A DNA stretch of 64,000 nt from CAVWUA01 sp963758025 (GCA_963758025.1 CAVWUA010000006.1:744001-808000), one strand, 5' to 3'. Numbered from the stretch's first letter, positions 49,491 to 57,843 are shown. The notes: generated by a model from the letters alone, not told the origin. Translations and numbers: made by a program.

Positions 49491-51044
49491 TCATCCCTGG
49501 CTCGCGAGCCAGCGTCCGCGCCCCGGAGTGTCCGGTTTGCGCCAGGACGCCAGCAAGGCATCGAGCGCCGTCTCCATGGTGTTGTCGTAGGATGCGTTGA
49601 AGTTGTCGATGTTCGGGCTCAGGGACTTCCCGAGACCCACAAGGAACGTGCTCATCTGTTGCGGAACCGGGGGCAGCGGGTCCGTTTGCCAGTTCCCGAA
49701 CTGGGTCAGGTCCCGCAGGGGACGGTCGGGAAGATTGACCGGTAGGACATCGCTCACCAAGTCCTGGTTCGCCCACGCGCTCAGGGTTCCGATGCTGAGG
49801 AGGCTGGGTAGATCTTCCGTGTCGTTATGCTTGTCGTGGCCCTTGCCGTTGGAGTTTTGCTTGCCGTTCCCCCGGGTCGGGTCGAGGCCGAGACCTGGGA
49901 GAGGGCCGCTGGTCTGAAGATTGGAGGAACCGCTTTCCTGGTCGGGTTGCGACGGAACGACCGTGTTTGGCGGCGAGACCAGAGGTTGGGTGTACGTTCC
50001 GAAGTTGAGCATCAGGGCATAGGAACCCTTCCCCGAGGGGTTTGAGGCGCCTAACGTCCGGACGTAGAAGCTCAGGTTCGGAGTCACGCCGCCGATCGTC
50101 TTCGTGATCGTCGCACCATAGCTGTTGACCGCGTAGGCATCGGAGACGGGATACAGCGACGTCGTGTAAACCATGAATCGCGGGCTGAGCGAGCTGAGGT
50201 ACTGGCTCTGCATCGTGATCGTCACCGTACTGGTCGTGTTGGACGGAGCCGTGACGAGGAACCAGTCCTGGTCGTACGTGCCGCTGATGTCCAGGTCCGG
50301 CATGGTGATCTGGTTCTTGCCGTCGAGCCAGCCGGTGAGGTTGGTCGCCCGGTAGTAATAGTCGTTGTCCGTGCGGGTATCGAAGCGGTCCGGCTGTCGA
50401 GGGCCGTAGATCGCCTGGATGCCGGAGATGTCGTCGGTGGTAAGCGTCTGCTTGGAGTCGTAGTTATAGCTGGCGTACATGACGGCGCTGGCGATCGCCG
50501 AATGGTCAAGACCGAGGGCATGGCCGATCTCGTGGATGGCGACGGTCTCGATGTCGTAGGCGGAGTTAATCTGCCACAACTGATTCGTGTTCATCACGAT
50601 ATCGCCGGCCAGGGTCCCGCCGTTGTAGGGGGGCGAGAGGAAGCTGAGACCGAGCACGTTGCTGCTCTGCGGCGAGCCGCCGATCCGGATGTCGCCGAAG
50701 CGAGAATCCCCTTGCTGGTTGCCGGACACGCCAAACGCCGCGCCGTTGTCCGGAACCTCCACGAGATTGATGTTGGCCACGTCTTCCCAGACAGCGGCTG
50801 CCTTGCGAAATTCGGTCTTCCAGGTCTGGGGCGAGAACCCGCGGTTCGACATGGACTGGTACCACGCGCTAGGCACACCGCCGATACTCGTCCCATCGGG
50901 CGCGAAACTGTACGTGATGCGGTTGCCGAAGGTCCACTGTCCCCCCGTCGTGGAGTAGAGTAAGAGACGGGCTTCGAGCGATTCCAGGTTCAGATGAGCC
51001 GCCGAGCTTCGCCGAGGCCGCCGACTGGCCTGACTATTCCACAT
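49491..51044 (-). CDS. Matrixin-type zinc metalloprotease, secreted
   Basis: This intact 517-residue protease has a Peptidase_M10 (matrixin) catalytic domain: zinc motif HEIGHALGLDHS with three His and Glu, Met-turn SAVMYASYN, and the preceding structural stretch DIVMNTNQLWQINSAYDIET. A PPC-like beta domain follows (LDISGTYDQDWFLVTAPSNT) and then a Pro/Asn-rich tail. The N-terminus NLESLEARLLLY is the LEPR-like export motif. There is no propeptide Cys switch. I prefer ATG 51044 because AAGGAG lies 6 bases before it; an upstream ATG 51068 is alternative. Probably extracellular proteolysis or surface remodelling. It precedes the large surface-protein gene by about 100 bases on the same strand. 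Confidence 0.9.
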   Translation of the reverse strand: MWNSQASRRPRRSSAAHLNLESLEARLLLYSTTGGQWTFGNRITYSFAPDGTSIGGVPSAWYQSMSNRGFSPQTWKTEFRKAAAVWEDVANINLVEVPDNGAAFGVSGNQQGDSRFGDIRIGGSPQSSNVLGLSFLSPPYNGGTLAGDIVMNTNQLWQINSAYDIETVAIHEIGHALGLDHSAIASAVMYASYNYDSKQTLTTDDISGIQAIYGPRQPDRFDTRTDNDYYYRATNLTGWLDGKNQITMPDLDISGTYDQDWFLVTAPSNTTSTVTITMQSQYLSSLSPRFMVYTTSLYPVSDAYAVNSYGATITKTIGGVTPNLSFYVRTLGASNPSGKGSYALMLNFGTYTQPLVSPPNTVVPSQPDQESGSSNLQTSGPLPGLGLDPTRGNGKQNSNGKGHDKHNDTEDLPSLLSIGTLSAWANQDLVSDVLPVNLPDRPLRDLTQFGNWQTDPLPPVPQQMSTFLVGLGKSLSPNIDNFNASYDNTMETALDALLASWRKPDTPGRGRWLASQG

Positions 51045-51355
51045 GATGATCTCCTTGAGTTTCCTCATTGATGGCGGATTCCTGCACCCTCAGCACAGCA
51101 CTGCGCAGGGAGAACCCGAGGCCGGGTTTCCGGCCGTTCTTCCTTGCTATCCGCGCCCATGATGTTGAACCGCGGGCGTGGATCGCGCTCTCTTTCTCCA
51201 CGTCAGAACCTTAGTTCACGTTGGAGAACCTGTCGCATCGCCCCTCAAGAAATTGTCCAAATAGGCCCATCTGGAATAACCGAACCCCAGGGACGCGGGC
51301 GAGATTCGCCATCCTCCGTGGAGGGAAGGAAATCTGGAAAATCGCGGGGGAACTC

Positions 51356-51388
51356 TGTGGAGACGATGTGAAGATTTTGTAAAGATTG
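51356..51388 (+). promoter_or_regulatory. Three tandem 11-bp direct repeats upstream of the CarH-like gene
   Basis: TGTGGAGACGA (51356), TGTGAAGATTT (51367) and TGTAAAGATTG (51378) start exactly 11 bases apart, and a weaker TGAACTGGCGG continues the phase at 51389. CarH operators are known to consist of 11-bp head-to-tail repeats bound by successive MerR-type domains. A TGTGAA/CATTAT promoter (51387, 51411; 18 apart) overlaps the last unit. An autoregulatory operator is therefore likely. The wider 51069-51576 gap has no gene. Confidence 0.6.
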
Positions 51389-51576
51389 TGAACTGGCGGA
51401 ACAGGAGATGCATTATTGAGAAGAGACTCAGCCGACATCCACCGATCCCGCTTCGGGTCGTGCGCGGGATCTGGTCGGTTCCCGAGTCGAATTCCGCTTC
51501 CGCACAAGATGAGAAAGAACGATGGTCTGGCCCACCGTGCGGCCCGGTTGCGGTCGGTGCTTGCCGGAGGATCATT

Positions 51577-52503
51577 GTGTCGGAATCCTCGGGGCGATCG
51601 GGATATTCGATCGCCGCGGTGTCAAAGCTCACCGGGATTAGCTGTCACGCTCTGCGGGTCTGGGAGCGGCGCTATGGATTTCCACGTCCCAACCGTTCCG
51701 TTTCCGGGCATCGCCGTTACGAAACGGATCAGGTGAACCTGGTTCGCCGGATCTCACAACAGCTTCGGAAAGGGCGGTCCATTGGCGAGATCATGGCCGA
51801 CGTGCAGAACGGCCTCCTGACGATCGACACACCCGAAATCGCCAAGGTCCCGGCCCTCAACGATGGTGCATCGAACCTGCTGAACCACTTGCTTCGCGGT
51901 GACGAGGCCGCCGCCCAGACCGATTACGAGACGACGGCCCGGGAACTTCCCCTGACCGACTTGCTCTTCCAGGTCATCGAGCCGGGTCTGACCGACATCG
52001 GGGAACGCTGGTTCCGCGGCACCTGCACGGTGTATCAGGAACACGTTGCCAGCCAGTTCTTCCGCCGCAAACTCATGGTCTTGATCGACCAGGCGAGGAC
52101 CGCCAATACCCAGCCCCGGCACTCCATCCTGATCGGCACCGTTCAGGGAGACCGCCACGAAGGGGGTGTCCTGATTCTCACCCTCTTGCTGGAACAGGCC
52201 GGTTGGCGCACGCTGAGCGTGGGCGTCGATCTCTCGATCGAACAATACATTGACGCGATCGAGCAGTGGCGGCCCGATGCCCTGGCTCTCTCCTTCGTGC
52301 TCTCCCGGAACATCAACAAGCGATTCCAGGAGCTGGCAAGAATCGTCCACCTGCCGGTCTTCGTCGGCGGCCGGAGCATCTTGAACTATCAAAAGCTCGC
52401 GCGCCAGCACAATCTGATCCCCGTGCCCGGCCCGGCTCCGTTGGCGCTCGATCTACTTCAGAAGGAGTTCGAAGAATGGCGGGCTCGTCATGCCTCGGAG
52501 TGA
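51577..52503 (+). CDS. CarH-like cobalamin-binding MerR-family regulator
   Basis: The 308-residue protein has a MerR-type winged helix at residues 8-75 (YSIAAVSKLTGISCHALRVW, ERRYGFPRP). A four-helix B12 cap follows (about 95-180), with the W-x9-E-H photoreceptor motif (Trp145, Glu155, His156), and then a Rossmann B12 domain with D-x-H-x-x-G (Asp192, His194). These are the hallmarks of CarH, a light-sensing adenosylcobalamin repressor. In CarH a His directly after the Trp becomes a cobalt ligand on illumination; here that position is Phe146. GTG 51577 is chosen because GGAGG lies 6 bases upstream and the HTH begins right after. The gene is alone on +, with 11-bp repeats upstream, and no carotenoid genes are near, so its targets are unknown. 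Confidence 0.85.
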   Translation: MSESSGRSGYSIAAVSKLTGISCHALRVWERRYGFPRPNRSVSGHRRYETDQVNLVRRISQQLRKGRSIGEIMADVQNGLLTIDTPEIAKVPALNDGASNLLNHLLRGDEAAAQTDYETTARELPLTDLLFQVIEPGLTDIGERWFRGTCTVYQEHVASQFFRRKLMVLIDQARTANTQPRHSILIGTVQGDRHEGGVLILTLLLEQAGWRTLSVGVDLSIEQYIDAIEQWRPDALALSFVLSRNINKRFQELARIVHLPVFVGGRSILNYQKLARQHNLIPVPGPAPLALDLLQKEFEEWRARHASE

Positions 52504-52553
52504 GTCGGTGACGGTCAAGCCACCTTGAAAACCACGGTATGGAAATGGCAAAC

Positions 52554-52582
52554 GGCACCCTCTGGAAGATCCAGAGAGTGCC
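52554..52582. terminator. Bidirectional terminator hairpin between convergent genes
   Basis: GGCACCCTCTGG and CCAGAGAGTGCC pair over 12 positions with one mismatch around an AAGAT loop. It lies between the stops of the CarH-like (+) and Cys/Pro repeat (-) genes. Confidence 0.6.
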
Positions 52583-52627
52583 GCCGGGTTCACCAGGAAC
52601 CTTGTCAGGGAAAGCCCTGAACCAGAA

Positions 52628-53022
52628 TCAATACTGCGGGGTGCCCTTGATCGGGGCCTGAGGCGCCGCGTACGGAGCCGACTTGTACGGCGTTTGCGGG
52701 CAAGCCTTCGTCGGAATGGTGGGGCAGGCCTGCGGGCACGCCTTGGTCGGAACCGGAGCGCACTTGCCCGGAACCGGAGCGCACTTGGCGGGCGCCTGGG
52801 GGCACGCCTGGGGGCACGCCTTGGTCGGGATTGGAGCGCACTTGCCCGGAACCGGAGCGCACTTGCCCGGGACCGGACTGCGCACTTGCCGGGGATCGGG
52901 GCACACTTGCCGGGGGCCTGAGCCGAGGCCACGACACCCTGCGGAGCCGCGTACACGGTCCCATCATGATGCCCGAAGCCAACGGTCGTCAAAGCCATGG
53001 AAAGCACGAGCGAACTGATCAT
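52628..53022 (-). CDS. Secreted Cys/Pro repeat protein (frameshifted)
   Basis: The protein is about 130 residues. The N-terminus MISSLVLSMALTTVGFGHHD is a short signal peptide. The mature part is built from repeats of PGKCAP[VI] and PTKACPQACP. The first repeats are read in the frame starting at 53022, the rest, after a shift near 52880, in the frame ending at 52628 (PYKSAPYAAPQAPIKGTPQY). About 14 Cys occur in a near-regular pattern, so disulfide cross-linking or metal binding is plausible. No known family is recognised; similar short Cys/Pro repeats exist in planctomycete secreted proteins. It is a lone minus gene. Confidence 0.65.
52740..52910. repeat. Tandem repeat tract encoding PGKCAP and PTKACPQACP units
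   Basis: Short units such as GCGCACTTGCCCGGAACCGG recur in near-identical copies across this tract, in two alternating types. They form the repeat part of the Cys/Pro protein. The frameshift in that gene falls in the tract and may reflect slippage or assembly error. Confidence 0.65.
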
Positions 53023-53644
53023 CGCGATATCCTCAGACGTTGTGTGTGGGTCAATCGGTCGGTCGACGTCTCGATCGAATCGTTAAGCAGACTTCTTTCC
53101 CCTCACAGGCTCGGCACAAGGGTCCCCTGTTCGAGTCCCATGGCCTACGCTGCCGTCCTCATTTGTGCCGACGAGGCTGGAACCGGGTTGGACCCAGAAC
53201 CCGCCGACAGTGTCCCCAAAACCCGCGTAAGGGGACCTCGTCTGTCGCTGGCCTCAGGACGGGCGCCGAAACCGAGACCCCGACGCACACAAGGCGCCGA
53301 CGTTTTTGTTTCGCACCCCGAGGGTGGCCACGACTATTTTCGGCACCTGAGCCGGCAAGATTCAGTCGTCCCGGCAAAATCGAGGAAATAAGGTCTTGGC
53401 GAACTCTAGGGGGTTCGGGGCCTCGACAAGATCAAGGCGAAAAGGGGCCTTATAGGAGATATGACGAACCCCAGAAGACTGGACAAGAACTCGCGCCGTT
53501 TTTGGTCTATCCGGGGTCGGTTTCGTGCCGACCTTTGTTGGGCAACCACGCGAAACCATTCCCCCCTCGATCCGGCCTTGGCGCGGCCCTCTCGCGATGA
53601 GGGGGGAGGCGGTGGGCGAATCCATTCGGTCATTGGGAGGCAGC
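53023..53644. other. 620-base region without a supported gene; one complex hairpin
   Basis: Several open frames cross it but none has a protein-like pattern. At 53205-53247 a two-step hairpin can form: CGACAG/CTGTCG outside and TCCCC/GGGGA inside. A T-loop-like GTTCGAGTCC near 53124 is not part of a tRNA. The next gene's ribosome site lies at the very end. Confidence 0.45.
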
Positions 53645-55207
53645 ATGCGTATCGGCAACACGCTCGGCGCCGCGGTGGTCTGGACCATCGCCGTCGTAGC
53701 ATCCACGATCACAAGCTGGGGAGCGACGGCCGAGCGGGTCCGTCCGGTCCCCATTGGTGGTTCTCTGCCGGGTCAAAGCGGTGACCGCTACTATGGCGTT
53801 TATGTCCCCACGCGCTACGGCGGCATCCTTACCGTCCAGACAACCGCCGGCAACGTCGGCGAGATTACCGGGCCGGACGGCCGACCCCGACGCAATGGCG
53901 ATGAGGTCGGCAACAACGCGCAGGGCTGGTACACCTTTCAGGTCGCCGGCGCCGACAAAACGTACACCGTCTCGACGACGTTCGAGCAAATCGGGCAATC
54001 GGCCCGGCCGCCCTGGAACTTCTATTACTGGCCGACCAAGGCCGACGCCGTACACGAGCCCTGGTCCGGCTGGAACGGTCGCGTGGACACCCCACAAGCG
54101 TATGGTGATGACATCCAGGTCATCCCTTACGGCTCCCCCGTCAGTCCCGGGCAGGACATCGTTCTGGCCGGCCCGAACGGCCTGCTGGAAACGCCACCGG
54201 CCCCCGGCGATACCTCGACCTGGTTCCCCAACCTGTTCGACGACCTGACCTGGCGGGGCGCCGACGGCACCTGGTACAACACCCCCTCGCCCATGCTCAA
54301 GTACGACCAGATCTTCAGCTCGTCGTCCCGAAGCTGGGAAGCCGCCAACAGCCAGAACCAGGACATCTCCCGATGGCCCGGCCACTGTCTCGGCGGCGCG
54401 ATCGCCTCGATCATGCTCAACGAGCCAACCCCCGCGCCCGGTTCGGGGGTCTCGCAGGACGAGTTGAAAGGTCTGTGGGCCGAACTCGGGGAGAACCACT
54501 ACAACCACCGCATCGGCGACAACGTCAACAATATTCCCGCCGGTCCGCCGCGTCGTGGATACGATGAGTGCGATGCGTTCGTCCCGCGGTTCCACGCGAT
54601 GCTGGAGCACCACATTCGCGCCCGGCGGCAGGCCTTGCTGGCCAACCTGAGGGCCTTCCCGCCCACTGGAAAGTCGAACGAGGTCTGGAACCACGGCGTC
54701 GGAAAGTACGTCTCCAAGTTCCACGCCATCCCGGGTGAGGGGGCGCGGCACGTCCGCATCGAGACGGAACTTTACGCGAACTCCGGCGCGAACCTCAACG
54801 AGAGTGATCCCAAGCCGCGAGTCAACACCTATGAGTACACCCTCGTCTATACGCCGACCGGCGAGGTGAACGAGACCGCCACGAACCTCTGCGACTGGAT
54901 CTCCGTCGGCGGCGAAGCCATGTTCTGCCCGCTCAACGTCATGGAGGTGGCCGAGAGCCGCTGGCAAGGTCACAACCCGATGATCACCGAGTCGAACGTG
55001 CGGTCCCTGGACATGGCCAACGGCGGCAACGCGACCCGGTTCGCCGCCACCGCGCCGCCAACCTGGCGGCCTGTCGGCAACTACGAGGCTGGCCGCGCGC
55101 CAATGTTCGCCCTGGGGCGTGACCGGGACAACTACGGAACCGGTGCCCCGCCAGGAGGCGCGGGCTCTCCGCGTCGAGGAGGGATATTCCGGATCTTCGG
55201 CCGTTAA
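53645..55207 (+). CDS. Secreted protein resembling the transglutaminase-elicitor family
   Basis: The 520-residue protein starts with a signal peptide (MRIGNTLGAAVVWTIAVVAS, then TSWGATA). After a beta-rich N-terminal part (GQGWYTFQVAG-like region) comes SQNQDISRWPGHCLGGAIAS, which resembles the catalytic Cys segment (W-x-G-x-C-x-G-x-A) of the transglutaminase elicitor (GP42) family. A later VGKYVSKFHAIPGEG could give the His, and VNTYEYTLVYTPTGEV continues the barrel. Family assignment is tentative. ATG 53645 has GGGAGG upstream; an earlier in-frame ATG at 53525 has none. It is alone on + and ended by a terminator. If correct, it would cross-link or cleave proteins outside the cell. Confidence 0.6.
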   Translation: MRIGNTLGAAVVWTIAVVASTITSWGATAERVRPVPIGGSLPGQSGDRYYGVYVPTRYGGILTVQTTAGNVGEITGPDGRPRRNGDEVGNNAQGWYTFQVAGADKTYTVSTTFEQIGQSARPPWNFYYWPTKADAVHEPWSGWNGRVDTPQAYGDDIQVIPYGSPVSPGQDIVLAGPNGLLETPPAPGDTSTWFPNLFDDLTWRGADGTWYNTPSPMLKYDQIFSSSSRSWEAANSQNQDISRWPGHCLGGAIASIMLNEPTPAPGSGVSQDELKGLWAELGENHYNHRIGDNVNNIPAGPPRRGYDECDAFVPRFHAMLEHHIRARRQALLANLRAFPPTGKSNEVWNHGVGKYVSKFHAIPGEGARHVRIETELYANSGANLNESDPKPRVNTYEYTLVYTPTGEVNETATNLCDWISVGGEAMFCPLNVMEVAESRWQGHNPMITESNVRSLDMANGGNATRFAATAPPTWRPVGNYEAGRAPMFALGRDRDNYGTGAPPGGAGSPRRGGIFRIFGR

Positions 55208-55242
55208 CGATCCGCCCTCCCGGATCACATCCCCAAAACTCG

Positions 55243-55291
55243 AACGCCCCGCGAGAGTCTCCCCCAGAGGGAGACGGCCTCGCGGGGCGTT
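55243..55291 (+). terminator. Strong terminator after the elicitor-like gene
   Basis: AACGCCCCGCGAG (55243-55255) pairs perfectly with CTCGCGGGGCGTT (55279-55291), and an inner TCTCCC/GGGAGA stem extends it. It also faces the 3' end of the convergent EEP gene and can serve both strands. Confidence 0.75.
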
Positions 55292-55334
55292 CCGCGTTCC
55301 GGGTGTTCCGTTCCCTCACCGTCCTGGAACACAA

Positions 55335-56425
55335 CTATTGAAGTGCGGGCGTCTGGTCCTTCACCCGGAGCCGGACCGTCACGGCGAAGTGATCGGACGG
55401 CCCGCGCGGATTGGGGTTCTTCTCGTTACCGAAGCGATGAGGGGAGCGATCGGTGGTGGCCCGGAGGCGGAAATCGTTCTCGACCCGCAGGGAGTCGGGG
55501 ACGAGCTGCCAACCGGACCGATCGAGCAGACCGGGCGAGAGAACGATGTGGTCGAGAATCTGCCAGCGGCCGTGATAAAAATACGTGCCACCCCGCGCCG
55601 GGTCGCGGTCGGCATCCAGATCGAGCAACTGTGGCCGCGCGTCAGCGGCTCGAATCCGTGTCGGATCGCTCACCGCATGTAAGTGATCGCGGACCGAAGG
55701 ATCGCTCGGCTCGTCGTTAAAGTCGCCCGACATCAGCAGATCGACCTCCGGGTCCTCGCGCCGGAGGTCGAGGAAGAGTCCGTAAAGGACATCGGCGTAG
55801 GCGGCGCGCTTGCTCACCGTGTCCTCGCGGACGCGGCTCGTCCAGTGACTGACCAGGACGACCAGGGGAGCGCCGTCGGCCTGGAGATGCGCCTCCAGAA
55901 TGCGGCGGTTCTGGAAATCGTGCGGCCCCCGGGTCCGGTCATCGAGGACCGGCAGGCGGGTCAGGATCGCCGGCTCGATGCGACGGCCGGTCGTGTTGTC
56001 GCGGTGGACCAGCCCCCTCGCGGGATACTGCCATTCCGCCGATAGCCGCTCGTTGAGCGTCTGGCGGAGCAATTCGACAGCGCGTTCGTTCTCAACCTCC
56101 ACCAGGGCGAGGATGTCCGGCCCTCGACCCCCGTTCTGACGGAGCAGGGCATCGGCCAGCAGACCGAGCTTCGCGCGCAGCGCCGGCGGATCGTGCGCGA
56201 ACCAGTCCTCCATCGCGTCGTGGTCACGCGGGTCGTCCTGATCGTCGAACAGGTTCTCCACGTTCCAGTGGCAGAACAGGTAGCCTTCCGCCGGCGCGGG
56301 GGGGTAGGAGGGGCAGGCGGAACCGACTCCAGAGCGTCGAAGAACCAGATCGCCAGCAGTACGAGGACTGTCAGGACGACTGTCGAAACAAGCTGTTCGG
56401 GCCGGATCCGTTTCGGTGCGGGCAC
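55335..56425 (-). CDS. Endonuclease/exonuclease/phosphatase family protein with N-terminal anchor (frameshifted)
   Basis: The protein is about 363 residues. A transmembrane segment (RPEQLVSTVVLTVLVLLAIW) near residue 20 is followed by a shift near 56300 within a G7 run. Then comes an EEP hydrolase domain: FCHWNVENLFDDQDD, ILALVEVENERA (metal Glu), VLVSHWTSRV, LLMSGDFNDEPSD, ILDHIVLSPG and GPSDHFAVTVRL. The chosen GTG 56425 has GGGAGGA 4 bases before it and starts VPAPKRIRPEQL. Function is probably hydrolysis of a phosphodiester on the outer side of the membrane. It is unrelated in detail to the 45569 gene, apart from the shared fold and anchor. Confidence 0.82.
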
Positions 56426-56489
56426 GCGTCCTCCCGATCGTCGCGCGGAGCTTCGGTTCCCCACGCCCCTCTCTGGGCGGAGTCAATGA

Positions 56490-56765
56490 TCAGAGGATGT
56501 CCATGCGACTCAAAAATCGTGAGCCTTCACCGGTCAGCAGCCAGTGTGGGTTGGCGTCCGTCTCCTCGATGAACCGGAGGATGATCTCGGCCGGGATTGT
56601 GGTGCCGGTCTCGTAGGCCCGCCAGGTACGGAACGGAAGCCGCAATTCCCTGGCCAGCACAGGGCCGCCATGCTCGCCGAAGAGATCCTCCCGGATCTCA
56701 CGAACTCTCTGGGACAGTTCCTGCCGAATCGTCAGCCAGTCTGAAGGCTGGGGCATTCTCTCCAT
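56490..56765 (-). CDS. XRE-type helix-turn-helix regulator
   Basis: The 91-residue protein starts MERMPQPSDWLTIRQELSQR and contains an XRE HTH: GGPVLARELRLPFRTWRAYE followed by TGTTIPAEIILRFIEET. The end NPHWLLTGEG is the usual close of Cro/CI-like HTH domains. The start is uncertain: ATG 56765 and 56756 both lack strong ribosome sites, and the frame extends upstream to 57230. Two dyads (56930-56948 and 56980-57004) upstream make autoregulation plausible. It is divergent from a hypothetical gene at 57081. Targets unknown. Confidence 0.8.
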   Translation of the reverse strand: MERMPQPSDWLTIRQELSQRVREIREDLFGEHGGPVLARELRLPFRTWRAYETGTTIPAEIILRFIEETDANPHWLLTGEGSRFLSRMDIL

Positions 56766-56880
56766 GGGAAGGAAGTCGCCGGTAGGGTGGAAAAGGGGCT
56801 GACTGTTTCCCCGATAGAAACAGAACCGGATTTGCTTGCTCGATCCGTGCCGTGGTTCGTGCCGATTATACGCCAGTCCA

Positions 56881-56914
56881 AAAAACGGGTCCAGCATGAG
56901 CCGGCCCCGTTTTT
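56881..56914 (-). terminator. Hairpin with T/A run upstream of the XRE gene
   Basis: AAAAACGGG (56881-56889) pairs with CCCGTTTTT (56906-56914), so the stem has a T-run on both strands. On the minus strand it would stop transcription entering the XRE gene, 115 bases before its ATG, so it may be an attenuator or a true bidirectional terminator. Confidence 0.5.
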
Positions 56915-56929
56915 CCCGCCGACAACGAC

Positions 56930-56948
56930 TCCGAAAATAATTTTCGGA
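56930..56948. promoter_or_regulatory. Perfect dyad, candidate operator of the XRE regulator
   Basis: TCCGAAAA-TAA-TTTTCGGA is a perfect 8-bp inverted repeat. A second, different dyad, CCGAATC (56980) with GATTCGG (56998), follows 50 bases on. The 315-base gap 56766-57080 holds no gene. Confidence 0.5.
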
Positions 56949-57080
56949 TTTCCTCGATTTTTCGTGTCGCGTCCTCGCGCCGAATCCGGTTAACGACGAT
57001 TCGGGACCAGAAAGAGGCAGCGCAAATAATCTGCAACTCGGCAATCGGCAACGCAGCCGATCTAGTTTGGGGACGTTCTC

Positions 57081-57692
57081 ATGGTGGTGTTCCCCCCGCG
57101 TGCGATCGATCAAATGGCGGAACGGATCGAACGAGCGTACCTCCGGCGCCGCCCTCCTTCGTTTCGGGATTGTCCCCATTCGGGGGTCTGGGGCATGGCC
57201 GCGGCCATTCTGGCTGAGATGCACCGTCACGACCCGGTCATACCTCTCGATCCCGAGCTATTCGTTGCCTCTCAAACCATCGATCCGGAATCTCCCGATC
57301 CCTGGAAAGAGCTAACCCGCCCCATCGCCAAGCGCCGATATCGCCGTCGGATCATGACGATCATCCGGCAGTTGCGCCGGGAACTGCACGCCGAGGTCCG
57401 CTGGGCCGAGCGACAGCTCCAGGACGGAACACCGCTGGAGCAGGTTCTTTCGTCTCGACGCCGTTGCCTTTCCGGCCTGGGCCGGTTCATTGTCGCCTTC
57501 CGCGCGGAACGCGCTGACCTGGCGGAGTTGTTCCGGGAGGACGCCCAGCAACAGCACCGCTCGTGCCCGCTCTTTCGTCAGGCCTGCCTGGACTTGATTC
57601 CCGTCCGATCTTATCCGGTGCTCGAACTCCTGCCAGGATTCGAGCCGATGGGACGCGCCGTCTCAGGTGAGCTCAAGTTCAGTCTGAACTGA
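57081..57692 (+). CDS. Hypothetical protein
   Basis: The 203-residue protein is basic, mostly helical, without transmembrane segments or signal peptide. Residues 60-110 (WKELTRPIAKRRYRRRIMTI, IRQLRRELHAEVRWAERQL) look like a nucleic-acid-binding or protein-binding helical part, followed by a conserved-looking DAQQQHRSCPLFRQACLDLI. No known family is recognised. It is divergent from the XRE gene and precedes the sigma-factor gene by 255 bases. The intact 200-codon frame in a shadow-free position and sensible composition support a real gene. Confidence 0.6.
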   Translation: MVVFPPRAIDQMAERIERAYLRRRPPSFRDCPHSGVWGMAAAILAEMHRHDPVIPLDPELFVASQTIDPESPDPWKELTRPIAKRRYRRRIMTIIRQLRRELHAEVRWAERQLQDGTPLEQVLSSRRRCLSGLGRFIVAFRAERADLAELFREDAQQQHRSCPLFRQACLDLIPVRSYPVLELLPGFEPMGRAVSGELKFSLN

Positions 57693-57830
57693 GTTCGATT
57701 TCGACCCAAGTTGAATCTCTGACGGGACTTCCCATCCTCCCTATTTTTGCCACCGTCACGGTCGGCCTTCGTCTTTTAAAAAAAATCATCGGGTTTGGAA
57801 AGAACGGCATGTGTTTTGGTCCCATCCTTA

Positions 57831-57843
57831 CGCTAGAATAGCG
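57831..57843 (+). promoter_or_regulatory. Palindrome containing a -10 box before the ECF sigma gene
   Basis: CGCTA-GAA-TAGCG is a perfect dyad and contains TAGAAT (57834-57839), a good -10. No convincing -35 lies 16-18 bases upstream. It is 105 bases before the sigma-factor ATG and could be an operator over the promoter. Confidence 0.35.

Noticed and set aside
53110..53140. T-loop-like GTTCGAGTCC suggestive of a tRNA
   Set aside because: Flanking bases cannot form the T stem and no acceptor, D or anticodon arms fit.
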